Assembly: GCA_963965975.1 (NCBI GenBank)
Contig: OZ014422.1
Coordinates: 5,293,155-5,357,154 of the forward strand
Reading direction: 5' to 3'
Origin: Xestospongia bergquistia
Taxonomy: Eukaryota > Porifera > Demospongiae > Haplosclerida > Petrosiidae
Length of the DNA: 64,000 nucleotides
Numbering within the stretch: position 1 is the first letter of the stretch; every line of letters begins with the position of its first letter. The notes beneath the pieces were generated by a model. The model was given only the letters and a program-made list of their open reading frames with translations, searched no databases and was not told where the DNA came from. The position numbers and the translations under genes are program-made. Positions 10,846 through 22,773 of this stretch are shown here, piece by piece.

Positions 10846-11453
10846 TACTCATACTCATAGTTACAGTACACGTACAAAATGTCATAATAACAATGGATCA
10901 ATTGTACAACAATTAACTAGTAACTACTCTGCTAGAAGAGAGATCACAAATGAATCCATTCAAAGGAGATGAAAGTTGTAGAAGAAAGAGAACAAGGAGA
11001 GGAACAAAAATCTGATGAAGTTCAATCTAAGACGCTTCTCAGGAAGGATGCAACACATGTTAAGGAGAGCTCAGAAATTAAAGATAAGGTGGAAACAAGA
11101 GTAGTTAAAAAAACAAGAACAAAAAGAAAGCGTCAAGCTGGAAGAATGCAGGAAGGAGATAAAGTTGCCTCTTCATCTGACAATATGACAGGAGAAGAAC
11201 CATTATCACAAACAGATCTTAGCACTGAAAATGAAGATACATCTCTTACCATTACAATACCACTTATTGAAAATACTGAAGATGGATTTCTTGTCAAGTC
11301 TCGAAGTAAAGATGAACAGACACAGCCCATTACTACAAGTAATACTACAATAGAACATGAAATAAATACTTCAATGAATGTGAAAAAGTTAGTCAATCTG
11401 ATGTCAATAATCAATCTGCTCAAGCAGTTGACAATGATCTGCCTACTTTTATT
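10846..11453 (+). pseudogene. LEDGF-like exon 5 fragment, unit 2
   Basis: Copy of about 1504-2128 of the upstream LEDGF-like gene (recognisable by KVVEEREQGEEQKSDE and TITIPLIENTEDGFLVKS). It has no PWWP, no IBD-type domain and no promoter of its own. A 4-nt loss near 11392 (AAGTTAGTCAAT against AAGTTAGATAGTCAAT) shifts the frame. It ends at the shared breakpoint with the kinase fragment (CTACTTTTATT then CACATTGCTTAG). Confidence 0.85.
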
Positions 11454-12704
11454 CACATTGCTTAGCTAACAATTCAAACTCTGATGCAATAACTTGACAT
11501 TGATCAGCCATTGATTTCATCTCTTTCAAAGCAAAATCTCTCTCTGATGCCAAAACTATCAATCGTGCCTGAAACAAAGCATGGACTAAATAAAGAAATA
11601 TATTATTAACCCACTTGTGCAAGATCCCTCTCTTCACAAACTCTTGTGAATTCTCTGGTGATGTCCTCTGAGGAACCATTCTCACTTTGTTCCTGACACC
11701 CTAACTCCCTACGTAGCTTTCCTAATGTTCTTAAAGCAGATGAAATGTCTAGTCTTGTAGCTGGATTAGGATCTAATAATTGTTTTATTAAGTCTGCTAT
11801 TTGCTGGGGGTAGCAAGATGGTAATGGGGACATATCAGATGACATATACTGCACTATACCATCTGTGGTATGACCTAATGGATAATCTCCCAAAGGATGA
11901 TCCCCTCTAGTGGCAAGCTCATATATAATAACCCCCAATGCAAATGCAGGCTGTCCTTTATAACAAAGTGTTCTATATGATTTTGAGTCTCTTCCACATT
12001 TGTGAAACTGAGAAAGAACTTCAGGACTCAAGTGGGCTCTGTTGCCTCCCATGTTTATACCATGATGCCATTGAAGGATGAATGCATGAGGCATCTGGAA
12101 ATTGCACAGCACAGCTAAAATCACACATGACTAGTTGGAAATCTTCTGTGAGCAATATGTTAGCTAATTTTAAATCTAAGTGACATATGTGTTGTTGCTC
12201 TAAGTATTGCACACCCTCGGTAATTTGAATACTGAATCTCAATAATGTATCCACTTGAAGGGGTGTGTCTGCAGACTTCATTACATAATCCTGCATTGTT
12301 CTTGGATAGTAATCTAAAACTAGGAACTGACCTTTCCGACGGACACATTCTCCATGTGAATTCATCTTATCCACCAACTTTTGTAGTTCTATGGGCATGT
12401 ATTCAAGAAATTCATCTGGTATAGATGATATGAACTGTGACCAATATCGAATGATATTTGGATGAGGGAGAAGACGAGACAGGACAAGCCACTCATTTTC
12501 ATACTGGTTTGACAGGACTGAAGTGTATTCGTGTGTAAAGTTAAAAAGAAGTTTTATAGCATATAGCTTTTTTGGGTTAGGTAGTCCAAGTCGTTTGCAG
12601 GTAGCTGCAATGACCATACTGTGTTGACCTGTTCCAAGGAGGTGGGATACAGTGAAGTCTTTAGCTTGAGATTTTGTAAGTAACTGTTGCTCCAGTAAAT
12701 CCAT
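11454..12704 (-). pseudogene. PINK1-like kinase copy, unit 2 (frameshifted, truncated)
   Basis: Reads like the intact kinase from its ATG at 12704 through the catalytic HLDLK motif. The DFG is changed to DFS (VMCDFSCAV), and a 4-nt insertion near 12083 (GAATGCATGAGG against GAATGAGG) shifts the frame just after it. The C-terminal part (LSPEVLSQFHKCGRDSKSYR) persists in another frame. At the 3' side the coiled-coil exon is cut at the breakpoint, so the zinc-binding tail is missing. Either lesion alone would be expected to remove kinase activity. Confidence 0.85.
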
Positions 12705-12779
12705 CTAGAAAAAGCAAAAAACAGCCCCACCTATATTGTTGTTGACATCCCACGTACTAATTTATTCATCGAGCAGTAC

Positions 12780-15026
12780 ATGGCGACGCCGCAAGAAGGT
12801 TCTGAAGTTAGACCAAGAAAGAGATCTCGTATTGGATCTCAGGGCAGCAACTATGGAGATGAAATGCCCCACTTTGAAGCTCAACCGGCCAGAACTCATC
12901 TGGAACATCTGTGTCATCTGGACATCTTCACTCGGCCTCACATCCTCCGTAACACGGGCATTATATGCACCATAGGTGCGTAGTTTGCATGCATACTTCA
13001 ATCTATGCACCTATTTTGCAGGTCCTGCTAGTCAATCTGTTGAGGTAATGGTCAATCTCATCAAAGCTGGGATGTGCATTGCTAGGATGAACTTCTCTCA
13101 TGGAGAATATGCTGTAAGAATTGAACACATATGACTGCCATCATTCCAACAGCATATGCCTTTTAGAAACTACTAGCTGATCTATAGTTATACATATTAA
13201 GTTTCTAATATTAATATAGTGTTTGTAAGAGATATACATCTACAATTTTGTTCATTGACTTGAATAGATTGAATGCAGTTAAAAACCAGCTCACTATATT
13301 ATTGTATTTATATTGTTATATTGTCTTAGTATCATGAGCAAACTATTAAAAATGTGCGTACTGCTAATGATCTGGTGGAGGACAAGAGCATTGCCTTAGC
13401 TCTGGACACCAAAGGAGCAGAAATTAGAACAGGGTTGCTCAAAGGAGTGAGTGATTGTAATTGAATTATGAGACCATAATGATAATTATGATCATAATTA
13501 TACTGTTCAGGGAGGTTCAGCTGAGATTGAACTGAGAACTGGAGACACTTTGACACTCACTATTGAAGAAGAATATGAAGAAGCAGGAGACAAAAATGTC
13601 ATTTATGTTGACTACAAAAACATAATAAAAGTTCGTTATATTTCTATAAATTAAACTATGATTATTGTTAATTAGTGTACACATTCCCATCACAATTTTA
13701 GCATGCACTGTTCACATGTACCATAAGTTATACAATAATTGAAGTCCTATAATTATATTTAACTGATATAATGTCCTTTAAATATGTAGTATATTCATAA
13801 TGTATGAATTTCTTTTCACAGACTCTTAATAGAGGTGATCTAGTGTATGTTGATGATGGTCTTATTTCTTTGAAGGTTACCGAAAAGACTGATAATACTT
13901 TGATAACAAGTTTGTTAGCCATATCCTTAATCATATCCCTTTACTGTCTGTAGTTGTTCAAAATGGTGGCATGCTTGGATCAAGGAAAGGAGTTAATCTT
14001 CCTGGGAAAGTGGTTGATCTACCAGCTCTATCTGAGAAAGACAAAGAAGTTAGTTAATGTGGTTGGTTTAGGAGTTAGTATCCTAGCTGGGTGTTTAAAT
14101 TGAATGAATGAATGGATGTTATCATTCTGCCTGGATAAGTAGATGACCTAGCAAGCAGAGTATTAGTAGAAAGATAAAACAGATTAGAACTGTCCTTCTT
14201 TTATTAGGATCTTACATTTGGAGTAGAACAAGGTGTTGATATGGTCTTTGCATCATTTATTCGTAAAGCTCAGGATGTTTTTGATGTCAAAGCTCATTTG
14301 GGAGAGAAGGGCAAACACATTAAAATTATATCCAAGGTACAAAATTGAGAATAAACACAGGATATGTTTGTGAGGTAGATTGAGAGTGAAGAAGGAGTTG
14401 AAAATTTTGATGAGGTTCTTCAAGCTAGCGACGGTATCATGGTTGCTCGAGGAGATCTCGGTGTAGAAATACCAGCAGAAAAAGTGTTTCTGGCTCAAAA
14501 AATGATGATAGGACGATGTAATCGTGAAGGGAAACCAGTTATTGTTGCCACTCAAGTAAGCATTTTCAGATATCAGATATACAATATATTACATGTCATA
14601 ATATATGGGACAGATAGCAGATAGAGATACCTAGGAAGGAAGATGTACCTGATATGTAATGTGTGTGTGTGTGTGTGTGTCTGTATGTCTGTGGGTGTGG
14701 CCTGATTTGCAAAAATGAACCACTTATGTTACAACATTTGGGATCTGATTTGTGAAAAAAGCACCATTAAAAACAGTTTTGCATACATATAAAATAGTTG
14801 TGCATATATAGCAACAGTATGTATACAAAACTAAGATGTTTGAGATGGTTTGACAGTAATTTGTTCAAAAATCAGGTCACAATCGTTTTGATAGAAGTGG
14901 TCCTTTTTTGCAAATTGGTCACATTTTATTACATATATATTATATACATAATTATATATATTACATATATATTATTACATATATTACATGTCATATAGAG
15001 ATACCTAGGAAGAGAAATGTATCAGA

Positions 15027-15080
<54 letters not shown>

Positions 15081-16067
15081 GTATTATTAAATACTTGATG
15101 TACATTTTAGACACTAGATAGATGATATATACTTGCATGGTTTGGATGCTACTGTAATATAGATTTTAAAGAGATAGCATTATAATGTGATGAATTGGCT
15201 CCATGTAGAGATAGATTTTTAACTCTTAACATCCTATGCATTTATTGTTGTTACTAGATGTTGGAAAGTATGGTGTCAAAGCCACGCCCCACTAGAGCAG
15301 AAACTAGTGATGTTGCAAATGCTGTTCTGGATGGAGCTGACTGTGTCATGTTGTCAGGAGAGACAGCCAAAGGTACACAAATGTCCTATTATATATCAGC
15401 CATCTTGTTTCAATTTTTATGACTCCTTTTTATTATGTAGGCAAGTACCCTGTTCAAGCTGTTGAGATGATGCACAAGGTATGTTGTGAAGCTGAAGCTG
15501 TAATGTTCCATCAAGTTGTTTTGGATGAGCTTCGTTTTTTGACTCCTAAACCAACTGATGTTATGACCACAACAGCCATTGCTGCAGTAGATGCATCTTT
15601 CTCTCAAAATGCAGCTGCCATTATTTGTCTCACAATTACTGGAAGGTAATAGAATGGATTTGTCAAAGCTTAATATCTATTAATTTAACCACACCCACTT
15701 TAAATTCTAATTTTGTCCAGGACTGCCTTTAGTTTGGCTCAATATCGACCACGTTGTCCTATCATAGCTGTCACTAGAGACAGACGTGTAGCACGACTGG
15801 TAACCACACACACACATATATACTGATTACATTCTATTCTTTCTTTCATTACAGTGCCATCTTCATCGTGGAATCCATCCTCTATATTATCCACACCCCA
15901 AAGACACACAAAACTGGACTGATGATATGGGGAGGAGATTTGATTGTGCCATAGCTTGGGCTAAAGAGAAAGGCTTTGTCCAAAAAGGATCCTCCATTAT
16001 TGCCCTCAGTGGTTGGAGGCCTGGTCCAGCTAGCACCAACACAATTCGTATCTTCCCAGTGGACTAA
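12780..16067 (+). CDS. Pyruvate kinase, array copy 2 (intact)
   Basis: Exons: 12780-12975, 13022-13113, 13330-13446, 13511-13630, 13822-13909, 13954-14048, 14208-14336, 14379-14555, 15258-15372, 15441-15645, 15721-15799, 15855-16067. All lengths match copy 1 (541 aa) and all splice sites are normal. Catalytic Lys/Glu (IISKIE), ARGDLG and TRAE are kept. Odd points: the family motif TKGPEIRTG reads TKGAEIRTG, and the usually conserved ARYRPR reads AQYRPR. The DNA from about 13447 to 15480, introns included, is nearly identical to copy 1, whereas the adjoining kinase pieces differ more. That suggests recent gene conversion or duplication. Confidence 0.9.
14692..14925. mobile_element. MITE-like element, PK copy 2 intron 8
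   Basis: Near-identical to the element at 9175-9408, at the same intron position, with the same flanking (GT)n and (AT)n tracts. It was copied along with the PK gene rather than inserted independently. Confidence 0.5.
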
Positions 16068-16360
16068 CCTGTTTTAAAAACTTGTTATAGATAGTTAGTG
16101 ACATAAGGTGTTTAGCATCTGACGTAGTTGTCATACAGGACACATCCTATGTATGAGTTACATAGTTACTTATTAATATATATACATCTTTTTGATGTAA
16201 TTTGAGAAACACCCACAATCTGTGTGTTCAATAACAAATTAATAAATACATCCAAGAACATTAGCTACTACTACATATGATACTGACTAAATTACAAATA
16301 ATTTAGAAAATAGTTATTTGTAATTTGTGGGTTCTGATAGTGTCTATCAGAACCCACCTC

Positions 16361-16483
16361 TACTCATACTCATAGTTACAGTACACGTACAAAATGTCAT
16401 AATAACAATGGATCAATTGTACAACAATTAACTAGTAACTACTCTGCTAGAAGAGAGATCACAAATGAATCCATTCAAAGGAG
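16361..16483 (+). pseudogene. Short extra LEDGF-like exon fragment after PK copy 2
   Basis: About 120 bp of the same LEDGF-like exon (starting CTCATAGTTACAGTAC, ending ATCCATTCAAAGGAGAT) preceded by a palindrome at 16327-16357. It then jumps back into the spacer (TTGTAATTTGTGGG) and the palindrome is repeated at 16495-16525. It looks like the scar of an unequal exchange: one unit's head was started and the next unit's spacer joined to it. Confidence 0.75.
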
Positions 16484-16525
16484 ATTTGTAATTTGTGGGT
16501 TCTGATAGTGTCTATCAAAACCCAC

Positions 16526-16781
16526 CATAGGAGGCTGAGGGTGGGGACGAAGGGGGCTAATGCCCCCTCCCCCCCCCCCCCCCCAACTTTTACATAGAGT
16601 AACCCATTTTGCATGCAAAGCATTCATTACTTTAAGTTTGTTGAAAGAAATGATGAATGAAGAAAATATTTGGTGTATTTTAATTCTCGTTTTGAAATGT
16701 TTACTTTTGCAAGTGACACTGTGTACAAATATGTTCAGCCCCCCCCCCTCGCCCAACTTTTTGGAGCTTCCTCCACCTATG
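16526..16781. mobile_element. Small non-coding insertion with 5-bp CCCAC duplication (unit 3 head)
   Basis: 256 bp bounded by CATAGGAGG on the left and CCACCTATG on the right, flanked by CCCAC on both sides. The matching sites after copies 1, 3 and 4 read straight through ACCCACCTCTACTC with a single CCCAC, so this is a filled/empty site pair. The interior has C-runs near both ends and no ORF. Family unknown. Confidence 0.6.
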
Positions 16782-16786
16782 CCCAC

Positions 16787-17391
16787 CTTTACTCATACTC
16801 ATAGTTACAGTACATGTACAAGTAGTCATAATAACAATACAACAATTAACTAGTAACTACTCTGCTAGAAGAGAGATCACAAATGAATCCATTCAGAGGA
16901 GATGAAAGTTGTAGAAGAAAGAGAACAAGGAGAGGAACAAAAATCTGATGAAGTTCAATCTAAGAGGTTTCTCAGGAGGGATGTAACACATGTTAAGGAG
17001 AGCTCAGAAATTAAAGATAAGGTGGAAACAAGAGTAGTTAAAAAAATAAGAACAAAAGAAAGCATCGAGCTGGAAGAATGCAGGAAGGAGACAAAGTTAC
17101 CTCTTCATCTGACAATATGACAGGAGAAGAACCATCATCACAAATAGACCTTAGCACTGAAAATGAAAATAAGTCTTACCATTACAATACCACTTATTGA
17201 AAATACTGAAAATGGATTTCTTGTCAAGTTTCTCGAAGTGAAGATGAACAGACTCAGCCCATTACTACAAGTAATACTACAATAGAACATGAAATAAATA
17301 CTTCAATGAATGTGAAAAAGTTAGATAGTCAATCTGATGTCAATGATCAATCTGCTCAAGCAGTTGACAATGATCTGCCTAAATTTATTCA
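16787..17391 (+). pseudogene. LEDGF-like exon 5 fragment, unit 3
   Basis: Same 0.6 kb fragment as in unit 2, with frame-changing indels (for example AACAAAAGAAAG near 17050 and TCAAGTTTCTCG near 17225). It ends at the same breakpoint with the kinase piece. Confidence 0.85.
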
Positions 17392-17942
17392 CATTGCTTA
17401 GCTAACAATTCAAACTCTGATGCAATAACTTGACATTGATCAGCCATTGATTTCATCTCTTTCAAAGCAAAATCTCTCTCTGATGCCAAAACTATCAATC
17501 GTGCCTGAAACAAAGCATGGACTAAATAAAGAAATATATTATTAACCCACTTGTGCAAGATCCCTCTCTTCACAAACTTTTGTGAATTCTCTGGTGATGT
17601 CCTCTGAGGAACCATTCTCACTTTGTTCGTGACACCCTAACTCCCTATGTAACTTTCCTAATGTTCTCAAAGCATATGAAATGTCTAGTCTTGTAGCTGG
17701 ATTAGTATCTAATAATTGTTTTATTAAGTCTGCTAATTAATTGCTGGGGGTAGCAAGATGGTAATGGGGACATATCCGATGACATATACTGCACTATACC
17801 ATCTGTGATATGACCTAATGGATAATAGTCGTTTGCAGGTAGCTGCAATGACCATACCATGTTGACCTGTTCCAAGGAGGTGGGATACAGTGAAGTTTTT
17901 AGCTTGAGATTTTGTAAGTAACTGTTGCTCCAGTAAATCCAT
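17392..17942 (-). pseudogene. Kinase remnant, unit 3 (core deleted)
   Basis: Keeps the ATG (17942) and about 40 residues (TVSHLLGTGQHGMVIAATCK), then jumps to the end of the kinase domain (YPLGHITDGIVQYMSSDMSP), out of frame. About 700 bp covering the AVK lysine, HLDLK and DFG are gone compared with 6360-7056 of the intact gene. The same deletion is in units 4-7, so it is ancestral to them. Confidence 0.85.
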
Positions 17943-18013
17943 CCAAAAAACCAGCCCCACCTATATTGTTGTTGACATCCCACGTACTAATTTATTCATC
18001 GAACAGTACGTAC

Positions 18014-21000
18014 ATGGCGACGCCGCAAGAAGGTTCTGAAGTTAGACCAAGAAAGAGATCTCGTATTGGATCTCAGGGCAGCATCTATGGAGATAAAATG
18101 CCCCGCTTTGAAGCTCAACTGGCCAGAACTCATCTGGAACATCTGTGTCTTCTGGACATCTTCACTCAGCCTCACATCCTCCGTAATACGGGAATTATAT
18201 GCACCATAGGTGCGTAGTTTGCATGCATATATGTTATACTTCAATCTGTGCACCTATTTTGCAGGTCCTGCTAGTCAATCTGTTGAGGTAATGGTCAATC
18301 TCATCAAAGCTGGGATGTGCATTGCAAGGATGAACTTCTCTCATGGAGAATATGCTGTAAGAATTGAACACATATTCCTGCCAGCATTTCAACAGCATAT
18401 ACTTTTTCAGAAACTACTGGTCTATAGTTATATATATATTAAGTTTCTAATATTAATATAGTGTTTATAAGAGATATACATCTACAATTTTTCAGTGACT
18501 TGAATAGATTGAATGCAGTTAAAAACCAGCTTCTAAATCTCTCTATTCATTGTTATTTATTGTTGTATTGTCTTAGTATCATGAGCAAACTATTAAAAAT
18601 GTGCGTACTGCTAATGATCTGGTGGAGGACAAGAGCATTGCCTTAGCTCTGGACACCAAAGGAGCAGAAATTAGAACAGGATTGCTCAAAGGAGTGAGTG
18701 ATTATAATTGAATTATGAAACCATAATATAGATTATGATAACCTTTAGACTTAATTATTATAATATTTCCTCTGTTCAGGGAGGTTCAGCTGAGATTGAA
18801 CTGAGAACTGGAGACACTTTGACACTCACTATTGACGAAAAATATAAAGAAGCAGGAGACAAAAATGTCATTTATGTTGACTACAAAAACATAATAAAAG
18901 TTCGTTATATTTCTATAAATTAAACTATGATTATTGTTAATTAGTGTACACCTCCCCATCACATTTTTAGCATGCACTGTTCACATGTACCATAAGTTAT
19001 ACAATAATTGAAGTCCTATAATTATATTTAACTGATATAATGTCCTTTAAACAATATTGCAGTATATTCATAATGTATGAATTTCTTTTCACAGACTCTT
19101 AATAGAGGTGATCTAGTGTATGTTGATGATGGTCTTATTTCTTTGAAGGTTACCAAAAAGACTAATAAAACTTTGAAAACAAGTTTGTTAGCCACATCCT
19201 TAATCATATATCCCTTTACTGTCTGTAGTTGTTCAAAATGGTGGCATGCTTGGATCAAGAAAAGGAGTTAATCTTCCTGGGAAAGTGGTTGATCTACCAG
19301 CTCTATCTGAGAAAGACAAAGAAGTTAGTTAATTATGGTTGGTTTGGTGGTTAGTATCCTAGCTGGGTGTTTAAATTGAATGAATGAATAGATGTAAGCA
19401 TAGGGGTAGGAAGATAGTAGGGATTAGGGGGGCTAAAATGTTATCAATAGTAATAACTGTTCCATGAGCAGGGGGTTGCATTCCCAGAAGTTAAATGACA
19501 ACAGATGATTATGACTGAATTAAAGAAATGACATATATACACATGACCTAATAAAATATGTTAATAATGTCCAAAATAGTTTACACGTCTCTCGTTGCTG
19601 GTTACAAAATCCTTTGCAATACTTATAAATTAATGATTATTTTTTTAAAAATAGAGTAACTTTACTTTGTTAACAATATTAGGGGGGCTAAGCCCCCATT
19701 AATCAACATTAGGGGGGCTAAAGCCCCCCTAGCCCCCCTGGTTCCTACCCCTATGGATGTAAGGATACTTACCTTTCTGCCTAGATGGGTAGATGGCCTA
19801 GCAAACAGATATAAAAATGAACAGATTAGAATCGTCTTTTTTTATTAGGATCTTACATTTGGAGTAGAACAAGGTGTTGATATGGTCTTTGCATCATTTA
19901 TTCGTAAAGCTCAGGATGTTTATGAGATTAAAGCTCATTTGGGAGAGAAGGGCAAACACATTAAAATTATATCCAAGGTACAAAATTGAGAATAAACACA
20001 GGATATCTTTGTGAGGTAGATCGAGAGTGAAGAAGGAGTTGAAAACTTTGATGAGGTTCTTCAAGCTAGCGATGGTATCATGGTTGCTCGAGGAGATCTG
20101 GGTATAGAAATACCAGCAGAAAAAGTGTTTCTGGCTCAAAAAATGATGATAGGACGATGTAATCGTGAAGGAAAACCAGTTATTGTTGCCACTCAAGTAA
20201 GCATTTTCAGATATCAGATATATAATATATTACATGTCATAATATATGGGACAGATAGCAAATGGAGATACCTAGGCAGGGAGATGTACATTTTAGATGT
20301 ACATTTTAGACACTAGATAGATGATATATACTTGCATGGTTTGGATGTCACTATAATATAGATTTTAAAGAGATAACATTATAATGTGATGAATTGGCTC
20401 CATGTAGAGATAGATTTTTAACTCTTAACATCTCATGCATTTATTTTTGTTACTAGATGTTAGAAAGTATGGTGTCAAAGCCACGCCCCACTAGAGCAGA
20501 AACTAGTGATGTTGCAAATGCTGTTCTGGATGGAGCTGACTGTGTCATGTTGTCAGGAGAGACAGCCAAAGGTACACAAATGTCCTATTATATATCAGCC
20601 ATTTTGTTTCAATTTTTATGACTCCTTTTTATTATGTAGGCAAGTACCCTGTTCAAGCTGTTGAGATGATGCACAAGGTATGTTGTGAAGCTGAAGCTGT
20701 AATGTTCCATCGAGTTCTTTTGGATGAGCTTCGTTTTTTGACTCCTAAACCAACTGATGTCATGACCACAACAGCCATTGCTGCAGTAGATGCATCCTTC
20801 TCTCAAAATGCAGCTGCCATTATTTGTCTCACAATTACAGGAAGGTAATGGAATAGGTTTGTCAAAGCTTAATATCTATTAATTTAACCGCACCCACTTT
20901 ACATTCTTATTTTGTCCAGGACTGCCTTTAGTTTGGCTCGATATCGACCACGTTGTCCTATCATAGCTGTCACTAGAGACAGACGTGTAGCACGACTGGT

Positions 21001-21275
21001 AACACACACACACACACACACACATGTATATATATACTGATTACATTCTATTCTTTCTTTCATTACAGTGCCATCTTCATCGTGGAATCCATCCTCTATA
21101 TTATCCACATCCCACACAAAACTGGATTGATGATACGGAGAAGAGGTTTGATTATGCCGTAGCTTGGGCTAAAAGGAAAGGCTTTGTCCAAAAAGGATCC
21201 TCCATTATTGTCCTCAGTGGTTGGAGGCCTGGTCCAGCTAACACCAACACAATTCGTATCTTCCCAGTGGATTAA
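18014..21275 (+). CDS. Pyruvate kinase, array copy 3 (intact)
   Basis: Exons: 18014-18209, 18265-18356, 18577-18693, 18780-18899, 19095-19182, 19229-19323, 19849-19977, 20020-20196, 20457-20571, 20640-20844, 20920-20998, 21069-21275 (539 aa). The last exon is 6 nt shorter: PHPKDTQNW of copy 1 becomes PHPTQNW, in frame, next to the tryptophan of the presumed fructose-bisphosphate pocket. TKGPEIR is TKGAEIR. The B-domain stretch [11 protein letters not shown] reads [11 protein letters not shown], adding positive charge. Intron 6 carries a hAT-like MITE (19399-19755). Intron 8 has lost the microsatellite and MITE seen in copies 1 and 2. The predicted protein appears identical to copy 4. Confidence 0.9.
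19399..19755. mobile_element. hAT-like MITE in PK copy 3 intron 6
   Basis: 357 bp with perfect 14-bp terminal inverted repeats (CATAGGGGTAGGAA .. TTCCTACCCCTATG), flanked by an 8-bp duplication GATGTAAG (19391-19398 and 19756-19763). An 8-bp duplication is characteristic of hAT transposases. There is no ORF. Near the right end are two AGGGGGGCTAA/GCCCCC motifs. PK copy 5 has the site unoccupied (GATGCAAG once). Confidence 0.85.
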
Positions 21276-21561
21276 CCTGTTTTAAAAACTTGTTATAGAT
21301 AGTTAGTGACATAAGGTGTTTAGCATCTTACGTAGTTGTCATATAGGACACATCCTATGTATGAGTTACATAGCTACTTATTAATATATATACATCTTTT
21401 TGATGAAATTTGAGAAACACCCACAATCTGTGCGTTCAATAACAAATTAATAGCTACATCCAAGACATTAGCTACTACTACATATGATACTGACCAAATT
21501 ACAAATAATTTAGAAAATAGTTATTTGTAATTGTGGGTTTTGATAGTATCTATCAGAACCC

Positions 21562-22163
21562 ACCTCTACTCGTACTCATAGTTACAGTACACGTACAAGA
21601 AGTCATAATAACAATACAACAATTAACTAGTAATTACTCTGCTAGAAGAGAGATCACAAATGAATCCATTCAGATGAGATGAAAGTTGTAGAAGAAAGAG
21701 AATAAGCAGAGGAACAAAAATCTGATGAAGTTCAATCTAAGAGGCTTCTTAGGAAAGATGTAACACATGTTAAGGAGAGCTCAGAAATTAAAGATAAGAT
21801 AGAAACAAGAGTAGTTAAATAAATAAGAACATAAAGAAAGCGTTGAGCTGGAAGAATGCAGGAAGGAGACAAAGTTACCTTTTCATCTGACAATATGACA
21901 GGAGAAGAACCATCATCACAAATAGACCTTAGGACTGAAAATGAAGATAAGCCTCTTACCATTACAATACCACTTATTGAAAATACTGAAGATGGATTTC
22001 TTGTCAAGTCTCGAAGTGAAGATGAACAGACACAGCCCATTACTACAAGTAATACTACAATAGAACATGAAATAACTAATTCAATGAATGTGAAAAAGTT
22101 TGATAGTCAATCTGATGTCAATAATCAATCTGCTCAAGCAGTTGATCTGCCTACTTTTATTCA
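21562..22163 (+). pseudogene. LEDGF-like exon 5 fragment, unit 4
   Basis: Same fragment, with in-frame stops (GAGAATAAGCAG near 21702 and TTAAATAAATAAGAAC near 21816). The second half remains open (ITIPLIENTEDGFLVKS) and ends at the shared breakpoint. The preceding spacer palindrome is the GTGGGTTTTGATAG variant. Confidence 0.85.
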
Positions 22164-22702
22164 CATTGCTTAGCTAACAATTCAAACTCTGATGCAATAA
22201 CTTGACATTGATCAGCCATTGATTTCATCTCTTTCAAAGCAAAATCTCTCTCTGATGCCAAAACTATCAATCGTGCCTGAAACAAAGCATGGACTAAATA
22301 AAGAAATATATTATTAACCCACTTGTGCAAGATCCCTCTCTTCACAAACTTTTGTGAATTCTCTGGTGATGTCCTCTGAGGAACCATTCTCACTTTGTTC
22401 GTGACACCCTAACTCCCTACGTAACTTTCCTAATGTTCTCAAAGCATATGAAATGTCTAGTCTTGTAGCTGGATTAGTATCTAATAATTGTTTTATTAAG
22501 TCTGCTAATTACTGGGGGTAGCAAGATGGTAATGGAGACATATCCGATGACATATACTGCACTATACCATCTGTGATATGACCTAATGGATAATAGTCGT
22601 TTGCAGGTAGCTGCAATGACCATACCATGTTGACCTGTTCCAAGGAGGTGGGATACAGTGAAGTCTTTAGCTTGAGATTAACTGTTGCTCCAGTAAATCC
22701 AT
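22164..22702 (-). pseudogene. Kinase remnant, unit 4 (core deleted)
   Basis: Same 0.7 kb core deletion as unit 3, plus loss of 8 or 9 nt just after the start region (AGCTTGAGATTAACTGTTGC). No kinase catalytic motif remains. Confidence 0.85.
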
Positions 22703-22773
22703 CCAAAAAACCAGCCCCACCTATATTGTTGTTGACATCCCACGTACTAATTTATTCATCGAACAGTACGTAC

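Noticed and set aside
19399-19755. Functional transposase in the inserted elements
   Set aside because: The elements are 0.23-0.36 kb without coding frames; only the ends and target duplications indicate a transposon family.
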